Source: Vibrio litoralis DSM 17657 (GTDB taxonomy: Bacteria > Pseudomonadota > Gammaproteobacteria > Enterobacterales > Vibrionaceae). From it: a stretch of DNA of 64,000 bases. Location: the NCBI RefSeq assembly GCF_000426765.1, contig NZ_AUFZ01000023.1, positions 62,001-126,000 on the forward strand, read 5' to 3'. The position numbers and the translations under genes were made by a program. Shown here piece by piece: positions 54,125 to 62,916 of the stretch (its first letter is position 1; every line of letters begins with the position of its first letter). The notes under the pieces are model-generated. The model worked only from the letters and a program-made list of their open reading frames with translations. It was not told the origin of the DNA and searched no databases.

Positions 54125-54351
54125 AATGTTTGCTTTTGTAGTTCGGCTATTGTGGCAGTTAGTACATTGGCTTGCTTTTCAATGCTTTTTTTAACGTAAT
54201 CACGTGTTTCGTCTTTGTATTTTTCTCGTAACAAAGAGAGCCTTAATTCACACACCTTGATTCTGGACGCTTTTACTTTTTCAGAAGACATCACAAACCC
54301 TGCTAAGTCAGGGCAGGGACGATGTATTAAATTAGGGCTGCTTGTGTTCAT
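54118..54351 (-). CDS. Small early phage protein of unknown function
   Basis: 77 residues. The second part is a strongly charged helix (SSEKVKASRIKVCELRLSLL, REKYKDETRDYVKKSIEKQA). It overlaps its neighbours at both ends, so it is clearly part of the early operon. No family recognised. Confidence 0.65.
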   Translation of the reverse strand: MNTSSPNLIHRPCPDLAGFVMSSEKVKASRIKVCELRLSLLREKYKDETRDYVKKSIEKQANVLTATIAELQKQTLC

Positions 54352-54569
54352 AACTCACTAAACTCCTGTGCATCCATAAGCACCAATAGACATTTATTTG
54401 TTGCAGTAAAAACACCACGATGAATATGACGTATATTTAGCTGCAACTCTGCTTGGCAAGCGGCATCATAAAAATTATCGAACTCACCGATTAACGAGCT
54501 TTTCACCTCACCGCTATCGTTACGGATAGCGGTTCCGGTTTCATCGCAGTGAACAATGAAGTAGTTCAC
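54348..54569 (-). CDS. Small early phage protein of unknown function
   Basis: 73 residues, mixed alpha/beta (NYFIVHCDETGTAIRNDSGE; CQAELQLNIRHIHRGVFTAT). It overlaps both neighbouring genes by 4 bp. No family recognised. Confidence 0.65.
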   Translation of the reverse strand: MNYFIVHCDETGTAIRNDSGEVKSSLIGEFDNFYDAACQAELQLNIRHIHRGVFTATNKCLLVLMDAQEFSEL

Positions 54570-54775
54570 ACCGCCCCCATAACATCGTCTTTGATTTCAC
54601 AAAGAGCATTAATGAGTGAATTGAAATTCTTATCGCAGTTTGATTCGTTCGATAAATCGAAATCAGATAGGCCATGCTGAACAAACATTACGTTGTTACG
54701 CTCTGTTTGTTTGCGTTGCTCTTTGATGAGTTCTATTGCGGTTTCAATGGCGAGTGCTTTGGTAAATCTGTTCAT
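54566..54775 (-). CDS. Small early phage protein of unknown function
   Basis: 69 residues from the ATG at 54775, with AAGGGG 6 bp upstream. Mainly helical (FTKALAIETAIELIKEQRKQ). Overlaps the next gene by 4 bp. No family recognised. Confidence 0.62.
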   Translation of the reverse strand: MNRFTKALAIETAIELIKEQRKQTERNNVMFVQHGLSDFDLSNESNCDKNFNSLINALCEIKDDVMGAV

Positions 54776-54867
54776 GTCCAACCCCTTGGAATGTGTGTTT
54801 AAAATTTGAAATACTTTTAAAGCAATAAAGGCATTTCAAATTGGCTCTGCTTGAAAGCCAATAATCA

Positions 54868-55134
54868 TCAATAAGAAAACTGATCAGAAGGAACACGCAC
54901 ATCCCAATCAGCAGCTTGAAGTGAGCTCATTACCATTGCCGCTTGGTTCACGTAAATGGTTGTGCCTTTTGCGCGTTGAATGGTTGGGATTAGTCCACGT
55001 TGGGCTTGGTCACGAACTGCTCTCAATGTTTGATTTGTTTTTCTTGCATAGGCATCAAGCGTGAGTGGCAATAAATCTGGTTGGATCACAACTGTTACGG
55101 CTTGTTGATTTTTTTCTTCATTAGGAACAGCCAT
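54868..55134 (-). CDS. cox: Cox-like regulator/excisionase
   Basis: 88 residues from the ATG at 55134 (GAGGA 8 bp upstream). A winged-helix-like core, LDAYARKTNQTLRAVRDQAQ then RGLIPTIQRAKGTTIYVNQ, parallels P2 Cox (FAKLIGKSTGAVRRMIDKGKLP). It is first gene of the early operon and divergent from the repressor. By analogy it directs excision and represses the repressor promoter. Confidence 0.78.
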   Translation of the reverse strand: MAVPNEEKNQQAVTVVIQPDLLPLTLDAYARKTNQTLRAVRDQAQRGLIPTIQRAKGTTIYVNQAAMVMSSLQAADWDVRVPSDQFSY

Positions 55135-55160
55135 TTGTAGTATCCTCAATCAATTAAATA

Positions 55161-55190
55161 AATGCGGTTAAATGCGTTAACTTGCGTTGT
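55161..55190. promoter_or_regulatory. Direct repeats in the cox-repressor switch region
   Basis: Three units with the pattern AATGCG, AATGCG and CTTGCG, each followed by GTTA/TTAA/TTG, at 9-10 bp spacing. They are in the 116-bp space between divergent promoters and are the obvious candidates for repressor or Cox binding. Confidence 0.6.
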
Positions 55191-55250
55191 GTTTATTCTT
55201 GGAATCTTAGGATTTTAATTTAAACATGTCAATTTATTTTTGGAGTTTTT

Positions 55251-55934
55251 ATGCGCGAATGGTTTCTAAGTTCTGAGTTAATGGAGATAGATGGGCTGCC
55301 TAGCTCACCTCAAGGGCTTAGCCAGAAAGCAAAAAGGAATGATTGGAAAAGTCGTAAGGCAAGTGGAAAAGGTACTGCTTTGGAATATCACATTTCCAAC
55401 TTTAGCAATGATGTAATTGAGCAGTTACAAGCCAAGTACGGGCAAGAAGCTGAAATTACACCTCTTCACAGTAATGCTGGCGAGATGAGAGAATTGACTA
55501 GCCTTGAAGTGGAGCCGATCCCTGTTTACAACGTTTATGCCGCTTGTGGTTTTGGTTCTTTGGTAGACACTGAATATCAAATTCGTACGACTTATTTACC
55601 TAGCGACATGCTTAGACGTTTTGGGTTATGCACGAAAACAGGCCGGATTATCACGTGCCAAGGTGATTCGATGGAAGATACCTTGAGTGATGGTGATGAA
55701 GTCTTAGTTGATATCCGCGAACTGGATCACCCAGTAAAGAATGGTGTGTATGTGGTTCGAATTGGTAAGCATGTTTTTATCAAGCGCCTAAAGTACAACA
55801 TCCTTGCTGAAAGCTATGACGTGGTTTCAGATAACACAGAAGAATATGACCCGTTTACTTTGACCAAGCAGCAACTAGAAGAGTTTGCGATTGAAGGTAA
55901 AGTGGTCACAACAGTGATGAAAGCGGTTTTGTGA
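55251..55934 (+). CDS. Phage repressor: Mu-type DNA-binding domain fused to S24 peptidase
   Basis: 227 residues. N-terminal EWFLSSELMEIDGLPSSPQG, LSQKAKRNDWKSRKA resembles the DNA-binding domain of Mu repressor/transposase. The C-terminal LexA/S24 part has a Cys-Gly cleavage site (YAACGFGS, 99-100), Ser140 (QGDSMEDTL) and Lys178 (VFIKRL). It keeps lysogeny and would self-cleave with RecA-ssDNA after DNA damage. First gene of a plus-strand lysogenic operon with the SEFIR and integrase genes. Confidence 0.9.
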   Translation: MREWFLSSELMEIDGLPSSPQGLSQKAKRNDWKSRKASGKGTALEYHISNFSNDVIEQLQAKYGQEAEITPLHSNAGEMRELTSLEVEPIPVYNVYAACGFGSLVDTEYQIRTTYLPSDMLRRFGLCTKTGRIITCQGDSMEDTLSDGDEVLVDIRELDHPVKNGVYVVRIGKHVFIKRLKYNILAESYDVVSDNTEEYDPFTLTKQQLEEFAIEGKVVTTVMKAVL

Positions 55935-55976
55935 TTTTTATGCCCACGTTTGTGGTTTTTTTATATAAGGTTAAAT

Positions 55977-56717
55977 ATGAGCAGTACACCAACAGTTTTT
56001 ATTTCATACTCTCATGATAGTGTTGAACACAAACAGTGGTCATTAAATTTAGCTATAAGGTTAATGCACTCCGGTATTGATACAATTATTGACGCATGGA
56101 GCCTAGAACCTGGCGATGATTTACCACATTTTATGGAAACATCGCTAAACAGATCAGATCGAATAATTATGGTTTGTACTGATAATTATGTAGCTAAAGC
56201 TAATAAAGGATCTGGAGGCGTTGGATATGAAAAAATGATAGTAACATCAAGTTTAATGACTAATATTGATAACAATAAAGTTATTCCTATTATTAGGCAA
56301 AAAGGTTCTTCAGATGTGCCTACTTTTCTAAAGTCTAAGCTTTATATCGACTTTTCAAATGATGATGAATATGAAGCTGTAATTGATGATCTTATTCGAG
56401 CAATTCATGGTGAACCATTATTTAAAAAGCCGGATCTAGGTAGTAATCCTTTTTTACCTGTGGAAAACAAATTAGCTGAAAAAAATAATGACTTTAAAGA
56501 AAAAGTGTTATTTACCATTATTTGGTTTTATGAGAAGAACTATACAGGCTTGACTATTGATACATTATGCAGCCATATGGGTGCGTCAAAGATACTAATA
56601 GAATTTCAATTGGAAGAATTAGTTGAAGATGGTTTTATTGATATTATTGCTGAGATGTTTATCAATCTTCAGAAGAAAGCAAAATTATTTGCAATTCAGA
56701 AAGGTTGGGTAGGTTGA
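55977..56717 (+). CDS. SEFIR/TIR-like domain protein (putative prophage defence gene)
   Basis: 246 residues from the ATG at 55977 (AAGG 7 bp upstream). The N-terminal half is SEFIR-like: TVFISYSHDSVEHKQWSLNL, IDTIIDAWSLEPGDDLPHFM, SDRIIMVCTDNYVAKANKGS, GGVGYEKMIV, VIPIIRQ, YIDFSNDDEYE. The Glu in GYEKMI may be catalytic. The C-terminal 70 residues look like a winged helix (LTIDTLCSHMGASKILIEFQ). TIR/SEFIR proteins in defence systems often degrade NAD or bind nucleotide signals. It is AT-rich relative to its neighbours and expressed from the lysogenic operon. Function here is inferred. Confidence 0.82.
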   Translation: MSSTPTVFISYSHDSVEHKQWSLNLAIRLMHSGIDTIIDAWSLEPGDDLPHFMETSLNRSDRIIMVCTDNYVAKANKGSGGVGYEKMIVTSSLMTNIDNNKVIPIIRQKGSSDVPTFLKSKLYIDFSNDDEYEAVIDDLIRAIHGEPLFKKPDLGSNPFLPVENKLAEKNNDFKEKVLFTIIWFYEKNYTGLTIDTLCSHMGASKILIEFQLEELVEDGFIDIIAEMFINLQKKAKLFAIQKGWVG

Positions 56718-56733
56718 TAGACTACTTTTATAT

Positions 56734-57702
56734 ATGAGCATTAAATCAATTAAAAACGGCTACGAAGTCGATTGCCGTCCACAAGGCCGTGATGGTAAGC
56801 GTTATCGTAAAAAATTCGCCACTAAAGCAGAAGCTCAACAGTACGAACGTCACTTACTGGCTACCCGTAACAACAAAGAATGGTTAGAGAAACCGCAGGA
56901 TAAACGCTCTTTAACTGAGCTTATTGAACTGTGGTTTTTTCACCACGGGCAATATTTGAAACGTGGGACCAGGGACAAAGTTATCCTTGAATTGATGAAC
57001 AAGGAAATGGGCTACCCAAAGGCATATCAGATCACCGCTAAACGTTTTTCAGAGTATCGCGCATCCGCACTCGCTAAAGGCAACAAGCCCAGCACAATCA
57101 ATCGTAACTCTAATCGCTTGAGTAGTGTGTTTACTGCTTTAATTAAAGTCGATGAATTTCACGCTGAACATCCATTAAAAGGTATTGCTAAATTAAAAGA
57201 GCAGCCGACGGAAATGGGGTTTCTAAGTAAAGATGAAATTAGGCACTTACTTTCGGTTCTGCGTGGTGACCACCTTAAAGTCGCTAAAGTCTGCTTGTCT
57301 ACAGGGGCTCGTTGGGGAGAAGCGCAAAACTTGCGAGGTTCTGATATCGTAAATGGTACCGTGACTTTTCACGATACTAAAAATGGTAAGAATCGTTCGA
57401 TACCGATCAGCCCTGAGTTATATCAAGAAATTTATACGGGCAAGAGTGGGCGCTTATTTAAAGATTGCTATGGCGCATTTTATTCTATGCTTAGAGAGCA
57501 AAACTTTGATTTACCAAAAGGGCAGGGAGCACATGTTTTACGCCATACTTTTGCTAGTCACTTTATGATGAATGGCGGTAATATTCTCACTCTGCAAAAA
57601 ATCTTAGGCCATGGTACCGTGCTTCAAACTATGCGTTATGCGCACCTTTCCCCTGACTACCTCAATGAAGCACTCACGCTTAATCCCTTGTCCACAATTT
57701 GA
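56734..57702 (+). CDS. int: Tyrosine-recombinase integrase
   Basis: 322 residues: Arm-binding N-terminus (RPQGRDGKRYRKKFATKAEA), SAM-like core-binding domain, then catalytic residues Arg (LSTGARWGEAQNLRG), Lys, HVLRHTFASHF (His-x-x-Arg), LGHGTVLQTMRYAHLSP (His and nucleophile Tyr). It ends 92 bp before attR (57794), as in P2-like phages. It integrates at the pst terminator. Confidence 0.94.
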   Translation: MSIKSIKNGYEVDCRPQGRDGKRYRKKFATKAEAQQYERHLLATRNNKEWLEKPQDKRSLTELIELWFFHHGQYLKRGTRDKVILELMNKEMGYPKAYQITAKRFSEYRASALAKGNKPSTINRNSNRLSSVFTALIKVDEFHAEHPLKGIAKLKEQPTEMGFLSKDEIRHLLSVLRGDHLKVAKVCLSTGARWGEAQNLRGSDIVNGTVTFHDTKNGKNRSIPISPELYQEIYTGKSGRLFKDCYGAFYSMLREQNFDLPKGQGAHVLRHTFASHFMMNGGNILTLQKILGHGTVLQTMRYAHLSPDYLNEALTLNPLSTI

Positions 57703-57793
57703 CCCAAACCATGCTAAAAAACCTGTATTTCATGCGTTAGTAATATGGCTTAACTTACTGTTTTTAAAGTTAAGTATATGTTTTTATGGGTAT

Positions 57794-57815
57794 AAAAAAG
57801 CCCCTCAGTAAGGGG
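57794..57815. repeat. Prophage attR core and pstSCAB terminator
   Basis: Identical 22-bp copy of attL (24306-24327). On the minus strand it reads GCCCCTTACTGAGGGGC then TTTTTT, i.e. a Rho-independent terminator about 84 bp after pstB. So the phage att core restores the host terminator after integration. Confidence 0.85.
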
Positions 57816-57849
57816 CAAACGTTCCATCGCTTTTTTATAGTTATTTGTT

Positions 57850-57876
57850 GAGCTAGGCTTTGCGTTAGCCTAGCTC
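57850..57876. terminator. Hairpin after pstB
   Basis: GAGCTAGGCT, loop TTGCGTT, AGCCTAGCTC: a perfect 10-bp stem 23 bp beyond the pstB stop. No strong T run on the minus strand; it may protect the 3' end, with termination at 57794. Confidence 0.6.
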
Positions 57877-57898
57877 TTTAATTGGTAGGACAGGTTAA

Positions 57899-58648
57899 TT
57901 AACCAAAGTCACCATTTACATAGCCTTGTGTGCGGTCATCTTGTGGGTTGCTGAAGATGATTTGCGTTTCATCATGCTCAACCAGTTCACCCATTAAGAA
58001 GAAGGCGGTACGGTCTGAAATACGACGTGCTTGCTGCATTGAGTGAGTCACGATAACGATGGTGAACTCTTTCTTTAGAGATTCCATCAACTCTTCAATT
58101 TTATGCGTGGCAATTGGGTCAAGAGCGGAGGTTGGTTCATCCATTAAAATCACATCAGGTTGCATTGCAATGGTACGAGCAATACATAGACGTTGTTGCT
58201 GACCACCAGATAGACCAAATGCGTGTGATTTTAAGCGATCTTTCACTTCATCCCATAACGCTGCGCCACGTAGTGACTTTTCTACCACTGAATCAATGTG
58301 TTTTTTGTCTTTAATCCCTTGAGCGCGTAAGCCGTATGCAACGTTCTCATAAATGCTCATTGGGAATGGGTTCGGCTTTTGGAATACCATGCCGACTTTA
58401 ATGCGTAGGTCTGATACATCGATATTGCCATAAATGTCGTTTTCATCCATGGTCACTTTACCGGTGATTTTCACTCCTGCGATCAAGTCGTTCATACGAT
58501 TTAAGCAGCGTAGTAGGGTCGATTTACCACAACCAGAAGGGCCAATTAATGCGGTTACTTTCTTTTGTGGAATCGGCAAGTTAATACTTTTTAATGCCTG
58601 GTTTTCGCCGTAAAAAAGATCTAGGTTTTCGATGTTAAATTTATTCAT
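57899..58648 (-). CDS. pstB: Phosphate ABC transporter ATP-binding protein PstB
   Basis: 249 residues: Walker [11 protein letters not shown]-loop [13 protein letters not shown] signature [14 protein letters not shown], Walker [14 protein letters not shown], switch His in VIVTHSMQQ. It powers phosphate import by PstCA. phoU, which usually follows pstB, is absent; the prophage starts within 110 bp. Confidence 0.96.
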   Translation of the reverse strand: MNKFNIENLDLFYGENQALKSINLPIPQKKVTALIGPSGCGKSTLLRCLNRMNDLIAGVKITGKVTMDENDIYGNIDVSDLRIKVGMVFQKPNPFPMSIYENVAYGLRAQGIKDKKHIDSVVEKSLRGAALWDEVKDRLKSHAFGLSGGQQQRLCIARTIAMQPDVILMDEPTSALDPIATHKIEELMESLKKEFTIVIVTHSMQQARRISDRTAFFLMGELVEHDETQIIFSNPQDDRTQGYVNGDFG

Positions 58649-58766
58649 TGTGTTATCTCTTTGTCGTGGTAGCCGCTGATATATTTATCGAGCCACTACT
58701 ATCATTCATTTAAGGTTTAATTCGTGTGTTAGCTAATAACGAGCTTATAAATTACGTTTGTGTGAA

Positions 58767-59648
58767 TCAGTAGTTCGCTTTATTGATGCGACTAGCGATT
58801 AACTTGGTCAACATATTGATGATGAGAACCAACACAATCAAAACGGTGGCAGTGCCGTAAGCTTGGTTCCATTCATCGACCGTAAATAGCTCTGTCGTTA
58901 ATTTATATAGGTGAACGGTTAGCGTACGGCCTGAATCAAGTAGTGATTCTGGGATACGAGCAACCATACCTGCGGTTAAGAAAACCGGGGCAGATTCACC
59001 GATGACACGACCAATACTTAGAATGACCGACGTTAGAATACCTGGCATTGCACTTGGCAAGATTAAGCGCCAGATAGTGTAGATTTTTGAAGCGCCAAGG
59101 CCGTAAGAACCTTCGCGGTAAGTTTGTGACACTGCCATTAATGCTTCTTCGGTGGTACGAATAATCACTGGTAGAATCAAAATACTGAGCGTTAGAGCAC
59201 CCGATAAAATTGAGAAACCAAAGCCCATTACCGCAACGAAGAACGTCATACCGAATAGACCAAAGATGATCGATGGAATACCGGCTAATGATTCAGTACA
59301 AAAGCGGATAACCTTAACCAACTTACTACCCGGTTTGGCGTATTCGGTTAAGTAAATCGCCGTCATAATCCCGAGTGGGGCAGCCACGGCAATTGAGGCA
59401 ATCACCATATAAATAGTTGCCACAATCATTGGGAAGATACCGTGCTCTTCACCCGTACGAGTGTAGTCATCGGTAATGAAGTTCCAATCTACGTACTGTA
59501 GGCCATTGGATAAGATGTACCAGATAATCCAGAACAAGAAGCCAACGGTTAAGCCTGCCGAAATCCAGATGAATACATTTAAAATAAGATCTTTATTTTG
59601 ACGTTGTTTTTTTAGTTTGATTAAATCTGAGTCTTTTGCGAAATTCAT
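58767..59648 (-). CDS. pstA: Phosphate ABC transporter permease PstA
   Basis: 293 residues, six membrane segments, EAA-type loop YREGSYGLGASKIYTIWRLI and GRVIGESAPVFLTAG. It starts 5 bp after pstC, so they are coupled. Forms the inner-membrane channel with PstC. Confidence 0.95.
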   Translation of the reverse strand: MNFAKDSDLIKLKKQRQNKDLILNVFIWISAGLTVGFLFWIIWYILSNGLQYVDWNFITDDYTRTGEEHGIFPMIVATIYMVIASIAVAAPLGIMTAIYLTEYAKPGSKLVKVIRFCTESLAGIPSIIFGLFGMTFFVAVMGFGFSILSGALTLSILILPVIIRTTEEALMAVSQTYREGSYGLGASKIYTIWRLILPSAMPGILTSVILSIGRVIGESAPVFLTAGMVARIPESLLDSGRTLTVHLYKLTTELFTVDEWNQAYGTATVLIVLVLIINMLTKLIASRINKANY

Positions 59649-59653
59649 TGTGC

Positions 59654-60619
59654 TTACCTCGCTTTCTGACGGTTAAGGTACAGAAGAGCTGCATTTAACA
59701 TCATGATGAAGACCAATAACACCACACCCGTTGCGTAAAGCGCGTTAGCGTGAATACCACTTGCGTAAGACATTTCAATCGCAATGTTGGCAGTTAAGGT
59801 ACGAGCTGAATCAAGAATGCCTTCTGGCATCGCAGGTGCGTTACCCATCACCATAATAATGGCCATGGTTTCACCTAAAGCGCGGGCGATACCTAGGATG
59901 ACACCGGTCATGATGCCTGAGCGAGCAGCAGGTAAGAGGATTTTAAATATGGTGAAGGTTTTTGAAGCACCGAGCGCCAACGAACCTTCTTTATAAGCAT
60001 GAGGTACCGCGCGGATAGACGTTTCGGATACCGTAATAACGGTTGGTAGAATCATCACACCAAGCACAATGATACCGGCAAGAATAGTATTACCAGCAGG
60101 TACATCAAAGACTTGTTGAATCAGCGGGACAATGATCACCAGACCAAAGAAGCCGTACACTACCGATGGGATACCGGCTAACAATTCAACCGCAGGACGA
60201 ATGACATCGGCGACACGTTTAGGGGCAATCTCAGCAATAAAAATCGCCGTGAGTAGGCCAACTGGGACACCAAGCAGTACAGCACCAAAGGTTGACACAA
60301 TTGACGCGACGATCATGGTGTAGACACCATATAGCGCCGGTGGTAGCCAGTTATCACCTAGTACTATCCCCGAAACGCCCACTGCTTTAAACGCAGGGAT
60401 ACTTTCAGCAATAATGAAGTAAGCAATAAGGGCAAGAGAAACGATACCAATAATGGCACTACCTAGAAATAGACCGTGGAAGATTTTTTCTTTCCAATCA
60501 ATGCCTTTTTTCTGGCGTAGGTTGCCATTGTTTTCAGAAGTTTGACCTTCTGAGTTTGCGACAGTATTCATAAGCTTGTCACTATCTGTTGTTTTGTCAC
60601 TATAAGTGGCGATGGTCAT
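59654..60619 (-). CDS. pstC: Phosphate ABC transporter permease PstC
   Basis: 321 residues from the ATG at 60619; a GTG at 60631 is an alternative. A 45-residue polar N-terminal extension (KTTDSDKLMNTVANSEG) precedes six membrane spans. Loop AYKEGSLALGASKTFTIFKIL and ARALGETMAIIMV match PstC. It pairs with PstA. Confidence 0.94.
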   Translation of the reverse strand: MTIATYSDKTTDSDKLMNTVANSEGQTSENNGNLRQKKGIDWKEKIFHGLFLGSAIIGIVSLALIAYFIIAESIPAFKAVGVSGIVLGDNWLPPALYGVYTMIVASIVSTFGAVLLGVPVGLLTAIFIAEIAPKRVADVIRPAVELLAGIPSVVYGFFGLVIIVPLIQQVFDVPAGNTILAGIIVLGVMILPTVITVSETSIRAVPHAYKEGSLALGASKTFTIFKILLPAARSGIMTGVILGIARALGETMAIIMVMGNAPAMPEGILDSARTLTANIAIEMSYASGIHANALYATGVVLLVFIMMLNAALLYLNRQKAR

Positions 60620-60715
60620 AATAAAACTCACATATCGAAAAATGTTTTAAGACATTCCGAGATGGAAAATAAGCTCAGCCCTTGCGAGCTGAGCAATTAA
60701 AGTTAAATGTGTTGC

Positions 60716-61537
60716 TTAGTGGATATCGATGTAACCTTGAGCTGATACTAGCTTTTGAGCATCTTTAGTTAGCATCCAATCTAGGAATTTTTGTGTTGTT
60801 GGTGTTGGGCGACCTTCGTGGTAAAGCACTAGGAAAGGACGAGCTACTTTGTAAGAGCCGTTCTTAACGTTATCAACACTTGCTTCAACACCGTCTACTG
60901 CAAGAGGGTGAACCGAGTTATCAACCGTACCTAAAGAGATGTAGCCGATAGCATAAGGGTTGCTTGCGACCATTGTTTTTAGACCGCCGTTACCGTTAGC
61001 AACTTGAGCACGTTGAGAGATAGCCGATACTTTAATATCGTTCACTTTCATTTTTAGACCCATGATGTCTTCAAATGCACCGCGAGTACCAGAAGCTGTA
61101 TCACGTGTAATCGCAACGATAGGCTTATCTTCGCCACCCACTTCTTTCCAGTTGCTGATTTCACCTTTGTAGATCTTAGTGATTTGCTCAGAAGTTAAGC
61201 CTTTCAATGTGTTTTTTGGGTTAACAACAACGGCGATACCATCACGAGCAACCACTTCTTCCTTAAGTGTTGGCTCTTTTTCTTCTGCTTTTAAATCGCG
61301 AGAAGACATGCCAAGGTCAGCTGAGTTGTTTTTTGCTGCTTTGATACCAGCAGAAGAACCAGGACCTTGAACTTCGATAAATACATCAGAATTCGTTTTC
61401 ATGTATGTTTCAGCAAAGACTTCCATTAACGGAGTAACACTACTTGAACCTACCGCAGAGATAGTTTCTTTGGCTGATACTGGGTTTACTGTTAGCGCGC
61501 TTAGGATAGCTAGAGCGCTGATTACTGTCTTTTTCAT
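60716..61537 (-). CDS. pstS: Periplasmic phosphate-binding protein PstS
   Basis: 273 residues with a Sec signal peptide (KKTVISALAILSALTVNPVSA, cleavage near 22). AVGSSSVTPLMEVFAETY, GPGSSAGIKAAKNNSADLGM, TRDTASGTRGAFEDIM are phosphate-ligand loops of the short PstS family. It is the first gene of pstSCAB, with a Pho box about 70-90 bp upstream. Confidence 0.95.
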   Translation of the reverse strand: MKKTVISALAILSALTVNPVSAKETISAVGSSSVTPLMEVFAETYMKTNSDVFIEVQGPGSSAGIKAAKNNSADLGMSSRDLKAEEKEPTLKEEVVARDGIAVVVNPKNTLKGLTSEQITKIYKGEISNWKEVGGEDKPIVAITRDTASGTRGAFEDIMGLKMKVNDIKVSAISQRAQVANGNGGLKTMVASNPYAIGYISLGTVDNSVHPLAVDGVEASVDNVKNGSYKVARPFLVLYHEGRPTPTTQKFLDWMLTKDAQKLVSAQGYIDIH

Positions 61538-61607
61538 ACTTTCATTTCCTTTATGGCTTCATGCCGTTAAGTCGTTGAGTTGACGAAAGCCACTTTAGGG
61601 TTGAAAT

Positions 61608-61625
61608 ATGACAGTTGTGTTACAG
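61608..61625 (-). promoter_or_regulatory. Pho box upstream of pstS
   Basis: On the minus strand CTGTAACACAACTGTCAT is two PhoB heptamers (CTGTAAC, CTGTCAT) in direct repeat with 11-bp period. It stands 71 bp before the pstS start, fitting activation by PhoB under phosphate starvation. The rest of 61538-61920 shows no gene. Confidence 0.85.
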
Positions 61626-61920
61626 TAATTTGAAAACTAGATGACATGAGGATTATTCTTACAAGGGTTTTCTTCAAGAACCCTGCTATTGTTGCAATCT
61701 CATTACTGTCATCTTTAAATTAAAATACTGAATAAGCTCACTTTTTATATTGATTTCGCACAGGCAGTCCGTAATGTGGTACTAAGGTTGGTGTTGGTTT
61801 GGTGCGGATAAAAAAATAGTGTATTTATTGGATTAGATTTCCGTTATTAACACTGTGCTATTACCGTATTGTGGGTAAGCACGCTCGAATTTAAAATGAA
61901 CAAGATCTGTAGGTATCGTT

Positions 61921-62898
61921 ATGAGAAAAGTTTGGTTAGCGGCAGCAAGTTTATTATTGACCGCTTGTAGTACCACGACGAATTTATACGTAAATCACCT
62001 TGCCTCAAATGTCGCGGATGAAGGGTTTACCGAGCATACTCTCACTTTGAATGATGACGATCATCATACTCAAGTGCATTATTGGGATAACCAAGTTGCC
62101 AGCCAAGATACCGTGATTTTGATTCATGGAGTCGGTGGTGATGGTTTATCTAACTGGCAATCGACTATGCAAGCACTGGGCAGCCAATATCGAGTGATCG
62201 TGCCGGATATACTATGGTACGGCAAGTCGACCAGTGATCTTCAACCTACCTTAGAAGATCAAGTGACAGTGATTGCTGATTTATTAAAAAACCTCGATCT
62301 TGATGGCAATGTGCATATTGTGGGTCATTCTTATGGTGGTTTTATCGTCTATGGTTTATTGGCTAACTATGATATTGCGACTACCGCGACATTCATTTCT
62401 AGCCCGGGCGGGGCGTTTGAGCAAAAAGATCTTGATGCGTTATTAGCTCGCTTTGAGATTGAAAAGCCGAGTGATTTATTCGTACCGAAAAATGATGCGG
62501 ATTTGAAGCGCTTAATGAATGCCACCAGTGAAGACCCGCTGCACGTACCAGCCTTTACGATGGATGGATTCTACGAAAAGTATTTTGCCAGTAATTCAGA
62601 GCAAAAGATTTATATGCTGGATCACTTGATGGATTCACGGGAAGAGTTTGTGTCTAAAATCGCCAACAGAGAGCTTCCACCGGTTCAAGTGATTTGGGGG
62701 GAAGATGACCGAATTTTCCCTCTGGGAAGCGGGATGTTGTTATCTAAACAAACCAAAGGGTCTTTATATATCGTGACCGATTCTGCACATAATATTTTAT
62801 TAGAACAGCCCGATACCGTGAATCGACTATTGAAAGGCTTTATTGCTCAATACCATCATCAGCAAAATTGTGTTCCTCAAGAATCGAAAAGTCTGTAA
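61921..62898 (+). CDS. Alpha/beta-hydrolase lipoprotein
   Basis: 325 residues. Lipobox LLTAC (Cys16) after a short signal peptide, so it is lipid-anchored. The hydrolase fold shows the oxyanion region VILIHGVGGDG, nucleophile elbow GHSYGG (Ser about 141), the acidic residue in WGEDDRIFP, and catalytic His in DSAHNILLEQP. The substrate is unknown. It precedes the DUF4056-like gene by 18 bp. Confidence 0.88.
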   Translation: MRKVWLAAASLLLTACSTTTNLYVNHLASNVADEGFTEHTLTLNDDDHHTQVHYWDNQVASQDTVILIHGVGGDGLSNWQSTMQALGSQYRVIVPDILWYGKSTSDLQPTLEDQVTVIADLLKNLDLDGNVHIVGHSYGGFIVYGLLANYDIATTATFISSPGGAFEQKDLDALLARFEIEKPSDLFVPKNDADLKRLMNATSEDPLHVPAFTMDGFYEKYFASNSEQKIYMLDHLMDSREEFVSKIANRELPPVQVIWGEDDRIFPLGSGMLLSKQTKGSLYIVTDSAHNILLEQPDTVNRLLKGFIAQYHHQQNCVPQESKSL

Positions 62899-62916
62899 GT
62901 TTTTAGGGTAAATAAC

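Larger units (their letters stand above)
24306..57815. mobile_element. P2/Mu-mosaic myovirus prophage, about 33.5 kb
   Basis: The element is bounded by an identical 22-bp repeat at 24306-24327 and 57794-57815 and includes an integrase gene 92 bp from the right repeat. It carries full sets for lysogeny (integrase, S24 repressor, Cox), replication (HUH protein), late activation (Ogr), head (terminase P and M, portal Q, scaffold O, capsid N, L), completion (R, S), contractile tail, lysis (endolysin, holin, Rz/Rz1) and fibres. All core genes look intact, so it may be inducible. Three AT-rich accessory modules interrupt it (37.3-39.2, 48.0-51.4 and 56.0-56.7 kb). Confidence 0.93.
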
